A stretch of DNA of 23,061 nucleotides from JBIOWF01 sp044868295 (GTDB lineage Bacteria > Actinomycetota > Actinomycetes > Streptosporangiales > Streptosporangiaceae), in assembly GCA_044868295.1 (NCBI GenBank), contig JBIOWF010000306.1, positions 1-23,061 on the forward strand, read 5' to 3'. Numbering within the stretch: position 1 is the stretch's first letter; each line of letters begins with the position of its first letter. The notes under the pieces were generated by a model. The model ran no database searches, had not been told where the DNA came from, and was given only the letters and a program-made list of their open reading frames with translations. The translations under genes were made by a program, and so were the position numbers. Shown piece by piece: positions 6,087 through 12,753 of the stretch.

Positions 6087-7745
6087 TCAAGCGTTGCGTG
6101 CGCGCTGCTTGATCCGCGTGGTCAGCTCGTTGACCTGGTTGTACATGGAGCGACGCTCCGCCATCAGTGACCGGATCTTGCGCTCGGCATGCATGACCGT
6201 GGTGTGGTCACGCCCGCCGAACTGCTGGCCGATCTTGGGCAAGGAGAGGTCGGTGAGCTCACGGGCCAGGTACATCGCGATCTGGCGGGCCGTGACCAGA
6301 GCCCGCGACCGCGAGCCGCCGCAGAGATCGTCGAGAGAGACCCCGAAGTATTCGGCGGTTGTGGACATGATGAGCGAGATGGTGATCTCGGTGCTGGCGT
6401 CCTCGCTTATCAGGTCTTTGAGGACGATCTCGGCCAGCCCGATGTCCACAGACTGCCGGTTCAGGCTGGCGAAGGCGGTCACCCGGATCAGCGCGCCTTC
6501 GAGCTCCCGGATGTTGGTCGCGATCCGGCTGGCGATGTATTCCAGCACGTCCGGGGGAGCGGCCAGGCCTTCCTGGATCGCCTTCTTCCGCAGGATCGCG
6601 ATCCGGGTCTCCAGCTCCGGAGGCTGGACGTCGGTGATGAGGCCCCACTCGAAGCGGTTGCGGAGCCGGTCCTCCAGGGTGACCAGTTGTTTGGGCGCCC
6701 GGTCGCTGGAGATGACGATCTGCTTGCTGGCGTTGTGGAGGGTGTTGAAGGTGTGGAAGAACTCCTCCTGCGTCTGCTCCTTGCCCTCCAGGAACTGGAT
6801 GTCGTCCACGAGCAGGATGTCGACGTCGCGGTAGCGCCGGCGGAAGCCCTCGGCCCGGCCGTCACGGATCGAGTTGATGAAGTCGTTGGTGAACTCCTCT
6901 GAGCTCACGTACCTGACCCGGGCCCCGTCGTACAGGCTCTGCGCGTAGTGCCCGATGGCGTGCAGCAGGTGGGTCTTGCCCAGCCCCGAGTCACCGTAGA
7001 TGAACAGCGGGTTGTACGCCTTCGCCGGGGCCTCGGCGACCGCGACCGCCGCGGCGTGGGCGAACCGGTTGCTGGCTCCGATGACGAACGTCTCGAAGGT
7101 GTACTTCGCGTTCAGCCGGGCCGGCTCGCTGCTTGTACGGCTGCCGCGGCTCTCCCACCGGTTCTGCACAGATTCCGGCTTCGACGGCTCAGGCGGTTCG
7201 GGGGAGTATCCACCGCTTTGCGGCGGGTAAGGCTGCGCCCTGTACGGCTCGGCCTGCTGAGATTCCTGGATGAAGGGAAACCCCTGGCCCTGTGGAGAAC
7301 CTTGTGGAGAGGCTTGTGGAGAAGTCTGTGGATATTCGGTGGACGAGTTGATCGGACCGGAGCGATGTTGCTGGCCGTACCCGGCTTGTGGTTGTCCACC
7401 ATGGGGATAACCAGGGTTCTGCGGCTGTGGATAACCGGGATTCTGTGCCTGGGGATATCCGTCGTGCTGCCTGTTCTCGTTCGACGTCGAGGTGGGATCG
7501 ACCATCACCGCGATTCGCACCGGCCGCCCGAACTCCTGCGAGAGGGCATGCGCGATCAGCGGGCGCAGCCGTACTTCCAGCACCTCTTTGGCGAAGTCGT
7601 TGGGGGTGGCGAGCAGGATCGTGTCGTTCACGAGGCCCGACGGCTGCGTCATCTGGAGAAAGGCGCGCTGCTGGCCCGAGACGCCCTCGTCGAGAAGGGT
7701 CCCCAAGGCCCGAGCCCATATCGCGTTGAGGTCGACGCCTTCCAT
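6087..7745 (-). CDS. dnaA: chromosomal replication initiator protein DnaA
   Basis: DnaA binds DnaA boxes in oriC as an ATP-dependent oligomer and opens the duplex. The 552-residue product has domain I at about residues 1-85. A long Pro/Gln/Gly/Ser-rich domain II linker spans about 86-210, with YPQ and SPQ repeats. The AAA+ domain III carries Walker A GDSGLGKT at 251-258, Walker B LLVDDIQ at 311-317 and sensor SSDR at 346-349. Domain IV carries the DnaA signature GGRDHTTVMHA at 510-520. The large linker resembles mycelial actinobacterial DnaA and makes the protein longer than the ~450 residues of E. coli. The start is ATG at 7743-7745 with GAGGAGG about 8 bases upstream. The open frame extends 78 codons upstream, but that part lacks any DnaA similarity and crosses the promoter. 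Linker codons are unusually AT-rich and spell DnaA boxes. Confidence 0.98.
   Translation of the reverse strand: MEGVDLNAIWARALGTLLDEGVSGQQRAFLQMTQPSGLVNDTILLATPNDFAKEVLEVRLRPLIAHALSQEFGRPVRIAVMVDPTSTSNENRQHDGYPQAQNPGYPQPQNPGYPHGGQPQAGYGQQHRSGPINSSTEYPQTSPQASPQGSPQGQGFPFIQESQQAEPYRAQPYPPQSGGYSPEPPEPSKPESVQNRWESRGSRTSSEPARLNAKYTFETFVIGASNRFAHAAAVAVAEAPAKAYNPLFIYGDSGLGKTHLLHAIGHYAQSLYDGARVRYVSSEEFTNDFINSIRDGRAEGFRRRYRDVDILLVDDIQFLEGKEQTQEEFFHTFNTLHNASKQIVISSDRAPKQLVTLEDRLRNRFEWGLITDVQPPELETRIAILRKKAIQEGLAAPPDVLEYIASRIATNIRELEGALIRVTAFASLNRQSVDIGLAEIVLKDLISEDASTEITISLIMSTTAEYFGVSLDDLCGGSRSRALVTARQIAMYLARELTDLSLPKIGQQFGGRDHTTVMHAERKIRSLMAERRSMYNQVNELTTRIKQRARNA
7206..7458 (-). repeat. DnaA-box-bearing tandem repeats inside dnaA domain II coding sequence
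   Basis: Four boxes lie at exact 12-bp steps: TGTGGAGAA 7291-7299, TGTGGAGAG 7303-7311, TGTGGAGAA 7315-7323 and TGTGGATAT 7327-7335. Three more lie at exact 24-bp steps: TGGGGATAA 7402-7410, TGTGGATAA 7426-7434 (a perfect box) and TGGGGATAT 7450-7458. All of these read TT(A/C)TCC(A/C)CA on the coding strand. Two more, TTGTCCACC at 7392-7400 and GTATCCACC at 7206-7214, are in the other orientation. The repeats encode SPQ(A/G) and GYPQ(A/P)QNP units. Confidence 0.8.
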
Positions 7746-7839
7746 GGCTCGGTCCTCCTCCCTTGCGCGGCCCCCGCTAGCTCGCCGCGATCCGTTTCCA
7801 CAGCGGCCCGGCCGGGGGCTTCCCGGGCGGTACCAGCCC

Positions 7840-7868
7840 CCGTTACGTGATCCACATGAGATCCACAA
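7840..7868 (-). promoter_or_regulatory. dnaA promoter with overlapping DnaA boxes
   Basis: Read leftward, TTGTGG (7863-7868) and TAACGG (7840-7845) are separated by 17 bp, a good vegetative promoter layout about 95 bp upstream of the dnaA start. Two DnaA-box-like 9-mers overlap it: AGATCCACA at 7859-7867 and TGATCCACA at 7848-7856. A third, GTTTCCACA at 7794-7802, lies in the leader. DnaA bound here would block polymerase, so autorepression is the expected mode. That is inference from box positions. Confidence 0.6.
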
Positions 7869-7971
7869 TGTGTGCAAAACCTCGCGCGCACACGCTGTCC
7901 GGCCGCATCCAGGTGACGGAGGAAAGTCCGGATGCCCGACAGTAGCGGTGTGCGCGAGCCGCCTCAAGACG

Positions 7972-7980
7972 TTGTCCACA
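7972..7980 (+). promoter_or_regulatory. perfect DnaA box upstream of the dnaA promoter
   Basis: TTGTCCACA matches the actinobacterial consensus exactly. It lies about 100 bp upstream of the proposed dnaA -35, in the divergent region, and could contribute to dnaA or rpmH control. Confidence 0.6.
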
Positions 7981-8011
7981 GCCTAGTGGGCCGTGGTTGC
8001 TCGCCGTACTC

Positions 8012-8135
8012 GCTTGGTCTTTCCCGCGTCTCCGCACGTCGGGCCATGCCCGATGGTTGTCTGGGCGCCGTTGGGGGACCAGCTTGATCGTCGCGGCGAC
8101 CGGGCTTGGTCTTCCCTGTGTCTCCGCATGTTGGG
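8012..8135. repeat. imperfect 32-bp direct repeat upstream of rpmH
   Basis: The segments 8012-8043 and 8104-8135 match at 27 of 32 positions, 92 bp apart. All five differences are C/T changes. A second shared motif follows each copy (GTCTGGGCGCCGTTGGGG at 8059 and GTCTGGGGCCGTTGGGG at 8175). This suggests an old duplication of roughly 90-115 bp. Confidence 0.6.
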
Positions 8136-8201
8136 GCGAGGGCGTTGGCGACCTGACCGGCGGTAGAACGGCCAGTCTGGGGCCGTTGGGGATGTTCCGG
8201 T

Positions 8202-8231
8202 TTGACCTGGAGCACGGTCGCCCCGTAACGT
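8202..8231 (+). promoter_or_regulatory. candidate rpmH promoter
   Basis: TTGACC (8202-8207) and TAACGT (8226-8231) are 18 bp apart, about 120 bp before the rpmH start. A second -10-like TATTCT lies at 8259-8264 without a clear -35. Either could drive the rpmH-rnpA-yidD-yidC-jag transcript. Confidence 0.5.
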
Positions 8232-8353
8232 GTGCCGGTCGGCTTATCGTGCGACGGCTATTCTGCATGCCCACGCATTCGACGAGCCGTAACCTTGGAA
8301 TGCGCCGTGCCCGCAGACTGACTGCGGGCGCATCTGAAGCCTGGAGCCCACTC

Positions 8354-8491
8354 GTGAGCAAGCGTACTTACCAGCCGAACAACCGTCGTCGCGCGAAGAC
8401 CCACGGCTTCCGGCTGCGCATGCGCACGCGGGCCGGCCGCGCCATCCTGGCCGCCCGTCGCCGCAAGGGTCGCGCCGAGCTGACCGTCTGA
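8354..8491 (+). CDS. rpmH: 50S ribosomal protein L34 (bL34)
   Basis: This 45-residue, strongly basic protein begins S-K-R-T-Y-Q-P-N-N-R-R-R-A-K-T-H-G-F after the initiator. It carries the L34 signature through RMRTRAGRAILAARRRKGR. It is a structural protein of the large ribosomal subunit. The start is the GTG at 8354-8356, and a larger open frame upstream is not coding. Its place between dnaA (divergent) and rnpA is the classic bacterial origin arrangement. Confidence 0.97.
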   Translation: MSKRTYQPNNRRRAKTHGFRLRMRTRAGRAILAARRRKGRAELTV

Positions 8492-8558
8492 GGTCGCGAA
8501 GCCGCCGTCGCCCGTCGTCCACAAGCCGGCGGGCGACAGCCGTAGTTGAGGAAGGCCC

Positions 8559-8936
8559 GTGCTGCCGTCCGCGTCCCGCATGCGACGGGGTGACGAGTTC
8601 GCCGACGCGATCCGCCGCGGACGCCGCGCCGGTCGGCCCACCCTGGTCGCTCATTTCAACGCGCGTGATGCCGACGAGCCCCCACTGGTCGGCTTCGTCG
8701 TCAGCAAGGCCGTCGGCGGCGCTGTGACCAGGAACCGGGTCAAGCGCATGCTGAGACACCTCATGCGCGACCGTCTCCACCAGTTGCCGCGAGGTAGCCT
8801 GCTGGTGGTACGCGCCAATCCACCGGCCGCGTCTGCGCGCAGCGAGCACCTGGCCGCCGAACTCGACGCCGCGCTTAATCGTTTGATCCGGCGGCGAGGG
8901 CCCGACCCGCAGGCCCCGACGGATGGACGGTCATGA
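8559..8936 (+). CDS. rnpA: ribonuclease P protein component
   Basis: This is the protein cofactor of RNase P, which matures the 5' ends of tRNAs. The 125-residue product has the central basic helix with the RNR motif (VSKAVGGAVTRNRVKRMLR, RNR at residues 58-60). The N-terminal R-M-R-R-G-D-E-F-x-x-A-I and the following strands are also typical. The start is GTG at 8559 with GAGGAAGG just upstream. Its stop overlaps the yidD start (ATGA at 8933-8936), indicating translational coupling. The RNA component (rnpB) is not in this window. Confidence 0.95.
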   Translation: MLPSASRMRRGDEFADAIRRGRRAGRPTLVAHFNARDADEPPLVGFVVSKAVGGAVTRNRVKRMLRHLMRDRLHQLPRGSLLVVRANPPAASARSEHLAAELDAALNRLIRRRGPDPQAPTDGRS

Positions 8937-9256
8937 CAGCGGAGCAGCCGATACTGGAGCGAGGAATCGCGGGCGTGGGCACTGAGCTGCCCACTCCGGT
9001 CAGCCAGGCCGCCCGCGTCCTGCTGCTTCCCATCAGGTTCTATCGGGCCTTCATCGGTCCGCTGCTCGGCCCGCACTGCAGGTTCGAACCTTCCTGCAGC
9101 GCATATGGCCTGGAGGCGATCGCCCGTCACGGGGCACTCCGCGGGCTGTGGCTGACCATCAGACGTATCGGGCGTTGTCACCCGTTCCATCCGGGAGGTT
9201 TCGACCCGGTGCCCCCGTCCCGGGTCCGGCATCACGACGAAACGCAAGGGAGCTAG
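8933..9256 (+). CDS. yidD: membrane protein insertion efficiency factor YidD
   Basis: YidD is a small membrane-associated protein that aids YidC/Sec-dependent insertion. The 107-residue product has the amphipathic segment LLLPIRFYRAFIGPLLG at about residues 30-46. It has the family cysteine motif HCRFEPSCSAYGLEAI (Cys49, Cys55) and GRCHPFHPGGFDPVP (Cys82). The N-terminal ~25 residues are poorly conserved. The ATG overlaps the rnpA stop by 4 bases. The rnpA-yidD-yidC order matches the common bacterial arrangement. Confidence 0.94.
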   Translation: MTAEQPILERGIAGVGTELPTPVSQAARVLLLPIRFYRAFIGPLLGPHCRFEPSCSAYGLEAIARHGALRGLWLTIRRIGRCHPFHPGGFDPVPPSRVRHHDETQGS

Positions 9257-9260
9257 CTCG

Positions 9261-10217
9261 GTGGAGCTGCCATTCCTCATTTGGCTGTATACGGCAGTGG
9301 CCTGGGTCATCACCCAGATCCACAAGGGCTACAGCACTATCATTCCCCCGGATAACGGGCTGAACTGGGCGCTGACCATCGTCACGTTGACCGTGCTGAT
9401 GCGCCTGCTGATCTTCCCGCTCTTCCTCAAGCAGATGCGCTCGTCGAAGAAGATGCAGGAGCTCGCGCCCAAGGTGCAGGAGCTGCGCAAGCGGTACAAG
9501 AACGACAAGCAGCGCATGAACCAGGAGGTCATGCGCGTCTACCAGGAGGCGGGCGCCAACCCGCTCGGTGGCTGCCTTCCTGTCGTCGCCCAGTTCCCGA
9601 TCTTCATCTCCATGTTCACCGTGCTTCAGGCGATGGCGAATGGTGAGACGAAGTACGGGATGACCCAGCAACTGGTGGACAGCGCCAGAGCGGCGCACAT
9701 CCTCGGCGCACCGCTGCCCGCCACGTTCTTCACAAGCTCGGCCGAAATCCTGACGTACAACGCCGATCCGGTCGTGGCGAAGATCGTTCTGGTCGTCTTC
9801 GTCGCCGTTAGCTCGCTGACTACCTTCCTGACCGTACGGCAGAGCGTCACGCGGTCCATGGCGCAGATGCCCGACAACCCGATGGCACAGCAGCAGAAGA
9901 TCCTGATGTACATCTCGCCGCTGTTCGCCGTCTTCAGCCTGAACTTCCCCCTTGGCCTGATCCTCTACTGGGTCACCACCAACGTGTGGACGCTCAGCCA
10001 GCAGCACTGGTTCTACAGCCGCCATCCCATGCCGGTGATCGACGAGAAGGGCAATGTGACCACGCCGCCCCCGTCGCACGGCATCTTCAGCAAGCTGCTG
10101 CCCAAGCCCAAGGCCGCCGAGCCGGAGGAGGCGCCCCCGGCGGAGCAGCCTAAGATCGTCCGTCAGCAGCCGACGCGGCAGCCGCGAAGCAAGCGCACCG
10201 GCAGCAAGAAGTCGTAG
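9261..10217 (+). CDS. yidC: membrane protein insertase YidC
   Basis: YidC inserts and folds inner-membrane proteins, alone or with SecYEG. The 318-residue product has the five-helix layout of the Gram-positive and actinobacterial type. Hydrophobic segments lie near residues 5-20, 35-56, 105-124, 171-191 and 214-245. The conserved groove arginine is in the second segment (R48). A cytoplasmic basic hairpin follows at about 57-95. The C-terminus (about 270-318) is a Pro-rich, strongly basic tail, typical of YidC proteins that contact ribosomes. No lipobox or periplasmic P1 domain is present. The GTG start at 9261 has AAGGGAG upstream. Confidence 0.95.
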   Translation: MELPFLIWLYTAVAWVITQIHKGYSTIIPPDNGLNWALTIVTLTVLMRLLIFPLFLKQMRSSKKMQELAPKVQELRKRYKNDKQRMNQEVMRVYQEAGANPLGGCLPVVAQFPIFISMFTVLQAMANGETKYGMTQQLVDSARAAHILGAPLPATFFTSSAEILTYNADPVVAKIVLVVFVAVSSLTTFLTVRQSVTRSMAQMPDNPMAQQQKILMYISPLFAVFSLNFPLGLILYWVTTNVWTLSQQHWFYSRHPMPVIDEKGNVTTPPPSHGIFSKLLPKPKAAEPEEAPPAEQPKIVRQQPTRQPRSKRTGSKKS

Positions 10218-10236
10218 GGGAAGGAGAGAATCGGAC

Positions 10237-10731
10237 GTGACCGAAACTGAGGAGACCGTCAAGCCTGCTCCCGACGTCGCCGCTCTGGAACAGGAGGGCG
10301 AGATCGCAGCCGACTATCTCGAAGGCCTGCTGGACATCGCCGACCTCGACGGTGACATCGACATGGATGTCGAGGGGGACAGAGCCGTGGTGTCGGTGGT
10401 CGGCATCAAGGGCGGCGATCTCGTGGGTCCCGGCGGTGAGGTGCTGGAGGCGCTCCAGGAGCTCACCCGCCTCGCGGTGCACCGCCAGACGGGAGAGCGG
10501 TCGCGGCTCATGCTCGACGTCGCCGGCTATCGGGAGCGCCGCCGGGTCGAGCTGACGAAGATCGGCGCGAGCGCGGCCAATGACGTGAAGCGCAGTGGCG
10601 AGCCGAAGGCCCTGCAACCGATGACACCGTTCGAGCGCAAGATCGTGCACGACGCCGTGGCCGCCGCCGGCCTCCGCAGCGAGTCCGAGGGCGAGGAGCC
10701 TCGGCGTTTCGTCGTCGTCCTCCCGGCTTAG
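10237..10731 (+). CDS. jag: KH-R3H RNA-binding protein (Jag/KhpB type)
   Basis: This 164-residue protein is predicted to bind single-stranded nucleic acid. A KH-like domain spans about residues 25-97, with the loop LVGPGGEVL in the GxxG position. An R3H domain spans about 100-164, with the diagnostic R134-x3-H138 in PFERKIVHDAV. It lacks the N-terminal Jag_N domain found in Firmicutes, as usual in actinobacteria. The GTG start at 10237 follows GGAAGGAGAG. It lies 19 bp after yidC, as in many bacteria, and the transcript ends at the terminator just downstream. Related KhpA/KhpB proteins affect cell division and envelope synthesis in other bacteria. No role can be assigned from sequence here. 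Confidence 0.92.
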   Translation: MTETEETVKPAPDVAALEQEGEIAADYLEGLLDIADLDGDIDMDVEGDRAVVSVVGIKGGDLVGPGGEVLEALQELTRLAVHRQTGERSRLMLDVAGYRERRRVELTKIGASAANDVKRSGEPKALQPMTPFERKIVHDAVAAAGLRSESEGEEPRRFVVVLPA

Positions 10732-10744
10732 TAGTCATCAAGGC

Positions 10745-10782
10745 AAGCCGCCGATCCGCGTAGGGTCGGCGGCTTTCTTGTT
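10745..10782 (+). terminator. intrinsic terminator after jag
   Basis: AAGCCGCCGA (10745-10754) pairs perfectly with TCGGCGGCTT (10766-10775) around an 11-base loop, followed by TTTCTTGTT. It closes the rpmH-to-jag transcript 14 bp after the jag stop. Confidence 0.85.
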
Positions 10783-10857
10783 CATGTACGGCCTTGCCAC
10801 TGATCCGGAGAAGTGGCGACTAGCCTAGGCCCGGAGACATTTCTAGATGAGTGAGAG

Positions 10858-11547
10858 ATGACGGAAAGCAACGAGCTACCCGTGGCACCCGCGGTGGCGC
10901 ACGAGGTGTTCACCGGCGACGCGCTGGGCCGAGCCGAGGCGTTCGCCGAGTTGCTCGCGGGACCTGGAGTGGTCCGGGGGCTGCTGGGGCCGCGGGAGGT
11001 TCCGCGGATCTGGGACAGGCATCTGCTGAACTGCGCGGTCGTGGCCGAGGCGGTTCCTCAGGAGTCGCGGGTGGTCGACATCGGATCCGGTGCGGGACTG
11101 CCCGGGCTGGTCCTGGCGATCGTCCGTCCCGATCTCATGGTCACCCTGCTGGAGCCGCTCCTGCGGCGGACCGTCTTTCTGTCCGAGTGCGCCGAGGCGC
11201 TCAAGCTCGACAACGTCGAGGTCGTGCGCGGGCGTGCCGAGGAGCTCGCGCACAAGCGGGTCTTCGACGTGGTCACCGCTCGGGCGGTGGCGCCGCTTGA
11301 TCGGCTCCTTGCCTGGTCGATGCCGTTGCTTGGCGAGGGCGGAGAGCTCTTGGCGATGAAGGGCGAAAGAGCGGGAGAGGAGTTGGAGGCGGCCGCCGCG
11401 GAACTACGGGCTTGCGGGGCGCGTACGGCCGAGCTTGTTATGGTCGGGCGCGGTAAGGTCGATCCGCCCACCACTCTCGTTCGCGTGGTCGCCGGAAGGT
11501 CCCCCGACCAGAGCGGGCGCGGTGGGCGGCGCCGACGAAAGAGGTGA
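10858..11547 (+). CDS. rsmG: 16S rRNA (guanine(527)-N(7))-methyltransferase RsmG
   Basis: RsmG (GidB) methylates N7 of G527 in 16S rRNA using S-adenosylmethionine. Loss of the enzyme in other bacteria gives low-level streptomycin resistance. The 229-residue product has the conserved WDRHLLNCA at about residues 52-60 and SAM motif I VVDIGSGAGLPG at 72-83. LLEPLLRRTVFLSE and the RGRAEEL segment complete the family pattern. The C-terminal tail is Arg/Gly-rich. The ATG at 10858 follows a GTGAGAG stretch. It has its own transcription unit after the jag terminator and precedes parAB, as in most actinobacteria. Confidence 0.96.
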   Translation: MTESNELPVAPAVAHEVFTGDALGRAEAFAELLAGPGVVRGLLGPREVPRIWDRHLLNCAVVAEAVPQESRVVDIGSGAGLPGLVLAIVRPDLMVTLLEPLLRRTVFLSECAEALKLDNVEVVRGRAEELAHKRVFDVVTARAVAPLDRLLAWSMPLLGEGGELLAMKGERAGEELEAAAAELRACGARTAELVMVGRGKVDPPTTLVRVVAGRSPDQSGRGGRRRRKR

Positions 11548-11624
11548 GCGTCATGCCAGGTGCGGCACCAGGCCTGGGTTGGCCGGAGATCTACCTCGCC
11601 GTAGCCTGGAAGACCACGTCGGCA

Positions 11625-11660
11625 GGTCGGCCATCAGGGGTTGGCTGGCCTCTTTTCTCT
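11625..11660 (+). terminator. intrinsic terminator between rsmG and parA
   Basis: GGTCGGCCA (11625-11633) pairs along its full length (two G-T wobbles) with TGGCTGGCC (11642-11650), followed by TCTTTTCTCT. This is a strong terminator signature in such a GC-rich sequence. It would lie inside parA if the upstream start codons were used, so it also bears on the parA start. Confidence 0.6.
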
Positions 11661-11681
11661 GCTTCGCAGATGGAAAGCACG

Positions 11682-12626
11682 ATGACCGTGTCCCAGACCC
11701 CCCTTAGCTCCGGCGATTCGCCGCTGGTACGAGAGGCACTGAGCTCTGTGGTTTCACGTGAAACAGCCGCGCCCGCTCCGGCGGTCGCATCCTCGGTTGG
11801 TTACTCGGCACGCAACGAGGGGGAGTGGCCGAGGCCTCCGAAATGCCGGGTGATGACAGTGGCCAACCAGAAGGGCGGCGTTGGGAAGACGACCAGTGCG
11901 GTTAATCTTGCCGCCGCGCTGTCGATGCACGGCCAGCGCGTGCTGGTGATCGACCTCGATCCCCAGGGCAATGCCTCCACCGCCCTGGCGACAGATCATC
12001 GGTCAGGGATTCCCTCCATCTATGAGGTGCTGGTGAATGATCTGCCGTTGTCATCTGTTGTGACCCCGGTTCCCGAGATGCCTGGCCTCTTCTGTGCCCC
12101 GGCCACGCTGGACCTCGCGGGTGCCGAGCCGGAGTTGTTCCCAATGGTGGGGCGTGAGACCCGACTGAAGCGCGCACTCAGCTCCTTCGACTCGATGGAG
12201 TTCGACTACATCTTCATCGACTGCCCGCCTTCGCTCGGCCTGCTCACGCTGAACGCCATGACGGCGGCCCAGGAGGTGCTGGTCCCCATCCAGTGTGAGT
12301 ACTACGCCCTGGAGGGGGTTACCGCGCTGCTGCGGAACGTCGAGCTGGTGCGGGCTCATCTCAACCAGACGTTGAATGTGTCCACGATTCTTCTCACGAT
12401 GTACGACGGACGGACCCGGCTGGCCTCGCAGGTGGCGGAAGAGGTGCGGTCGCATTTCGGGGAGATCGTCCTCAACGCGGTCATTCCACGGAGTGTCCGC
12501 GTGTCCGAGGCGCCGAGCTACAGCCAGTCCGTCATCACCTACGATCCCGGATCGAGCGGAGCCACTGCCTACATGGAGGCGGCACGCGAAATGGCGTTCC
12601 GCAGTGCGGAGCTCGAACAAGCCTGA
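11682..12626 (+). CDS. parA: chromosome partitioning ATPase ParA (Soj)
   Basis: ParA is a deviant-Walker ATPase that binds DNA nonspecifically and moves ParB-bound origins. From the ATG at 11682 it is 314 residues. It has deviant Walker A KGGVGKTT at 64-71, Walker A' VLVIDLDPQGNAS at about 88-100 and Walker B YIFIDCPPSLG at 176-186. A non-conserved 55-residue N-terminal extension precedes the ATPase, and a perfect parS is encoded there as V-S-R-E-T. Start choice is uncertain. ATG 11553 has a good GAGGTGA site and would couple to rsmG. However, the codons between 11553 and 11670 are atypical and a terminator lies among them, so I prefer 11682 (GGAAAG upstream) or 11670. It is followed by parB after 127 bp. 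Confidence 0.93.
   Translation: MTVSQTPLSSGDSPLVREALSSVVSRETAAPAPAVASSVGYSARNEGEWPRPPKCRVMTVANQKGGVGKTTSAVNLAAALSMHGQRVLVIDLDPQGNASTALATDHRSGIPSIYEVLVNDLPLSSVVTPVPEMPGLFCAPATLDLAGAEPELFPMVGRETRLKRALSSFDSMEFDYIFIDCPPSLGLLTLNAMTAAQEVLVPIQCEYYALEGVTALLRNVELVRAHLNQTLNVSTILLTMYDGRTRLASQVAEEVRSHFGEIVLNAVIPRSVRVSEAPSYSQSVITYDPGSSGATAYMEAAREMAFRSAELEQA
11751..11764. promoter_or_regulatory. parS: parS site inside parA
   Basis: GTTTCACGTGAAAC is the exact 14-bp palindromic ParB-binding consensus of actinobacteria. It lies in the N-terminal coding part of parA. ParB bound and spread from here could affect parAB transcription. Confidence 0.93.
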
Positions 12627-12697
12627 TCGGCGTCGCCGCGCGGCTTCAGGCGATGGATGTATCCCCGCGGCGGTAACCTCTCGTGGTGTGCTTGGAG

Positions 12698-12723
12698 TGC
12701 CCAGCGGCTCGGGTCGCTGGGCA
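12698..12723 (+). terminator. hairpin between parA and parB (possible attenuator)
   Basis: TGCCCAGCG (12698-12706) and CGCTGGGCA (12715-12723) are a perfect 9-bp stem with an 8-base loop, followed by a pyrimidine-rich TCGTCTTCTCT. It sits 31 bp before the parB start, so it may act as a partial terminator or attenuator or mark a processing site. Confidence 0.4.
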
Positions 12724-12753
12724 TCGTCTTCTCTGTGGGCCTAAGGAGCAGCG

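Larger units (their letters stand above)
7746..8353. promoter_or_regulatory. divergent dnaA-rpmH intergenic region
   Basis: These 608 bp without a gene contain the dnaA promoter and its DnaA boxes on the left. A perfect DnaA box lies at 7972-7980, followed by a pair of imperfect direct repeats (8012-8043 and 8104-8135) and then the rpmH promoter. Weak open frames on both strands lack ribosome binding sites and recognisable products. Confidence 0.75.

Noticed and set aside
7915..7945. A short stretch (GAGGAAAGTCCGGA-like) resembling the conserved 5' core of RNase P RNA
   Set aside because: Only about 14 bases match. The other conserved elements, such as the ACAGAA-type segment and the closing long-range helix, are not seen, and the region overlaps the dnaA upstream sequence.
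7746..7979. 78-codon N-terminal extension of dnaA
   Set aside because: It lacks DnaA similarity and overlaps the promoter and DnaA boxes. ATG 7745 has a strong ribosome binding site.
7843..8361. Minus-strand frame across the dnaA-rpmH gap, and shorter frames there
   Set aside because: No start signal, low-complexity Arg/Pro-rich product, and overlap with rpmH.
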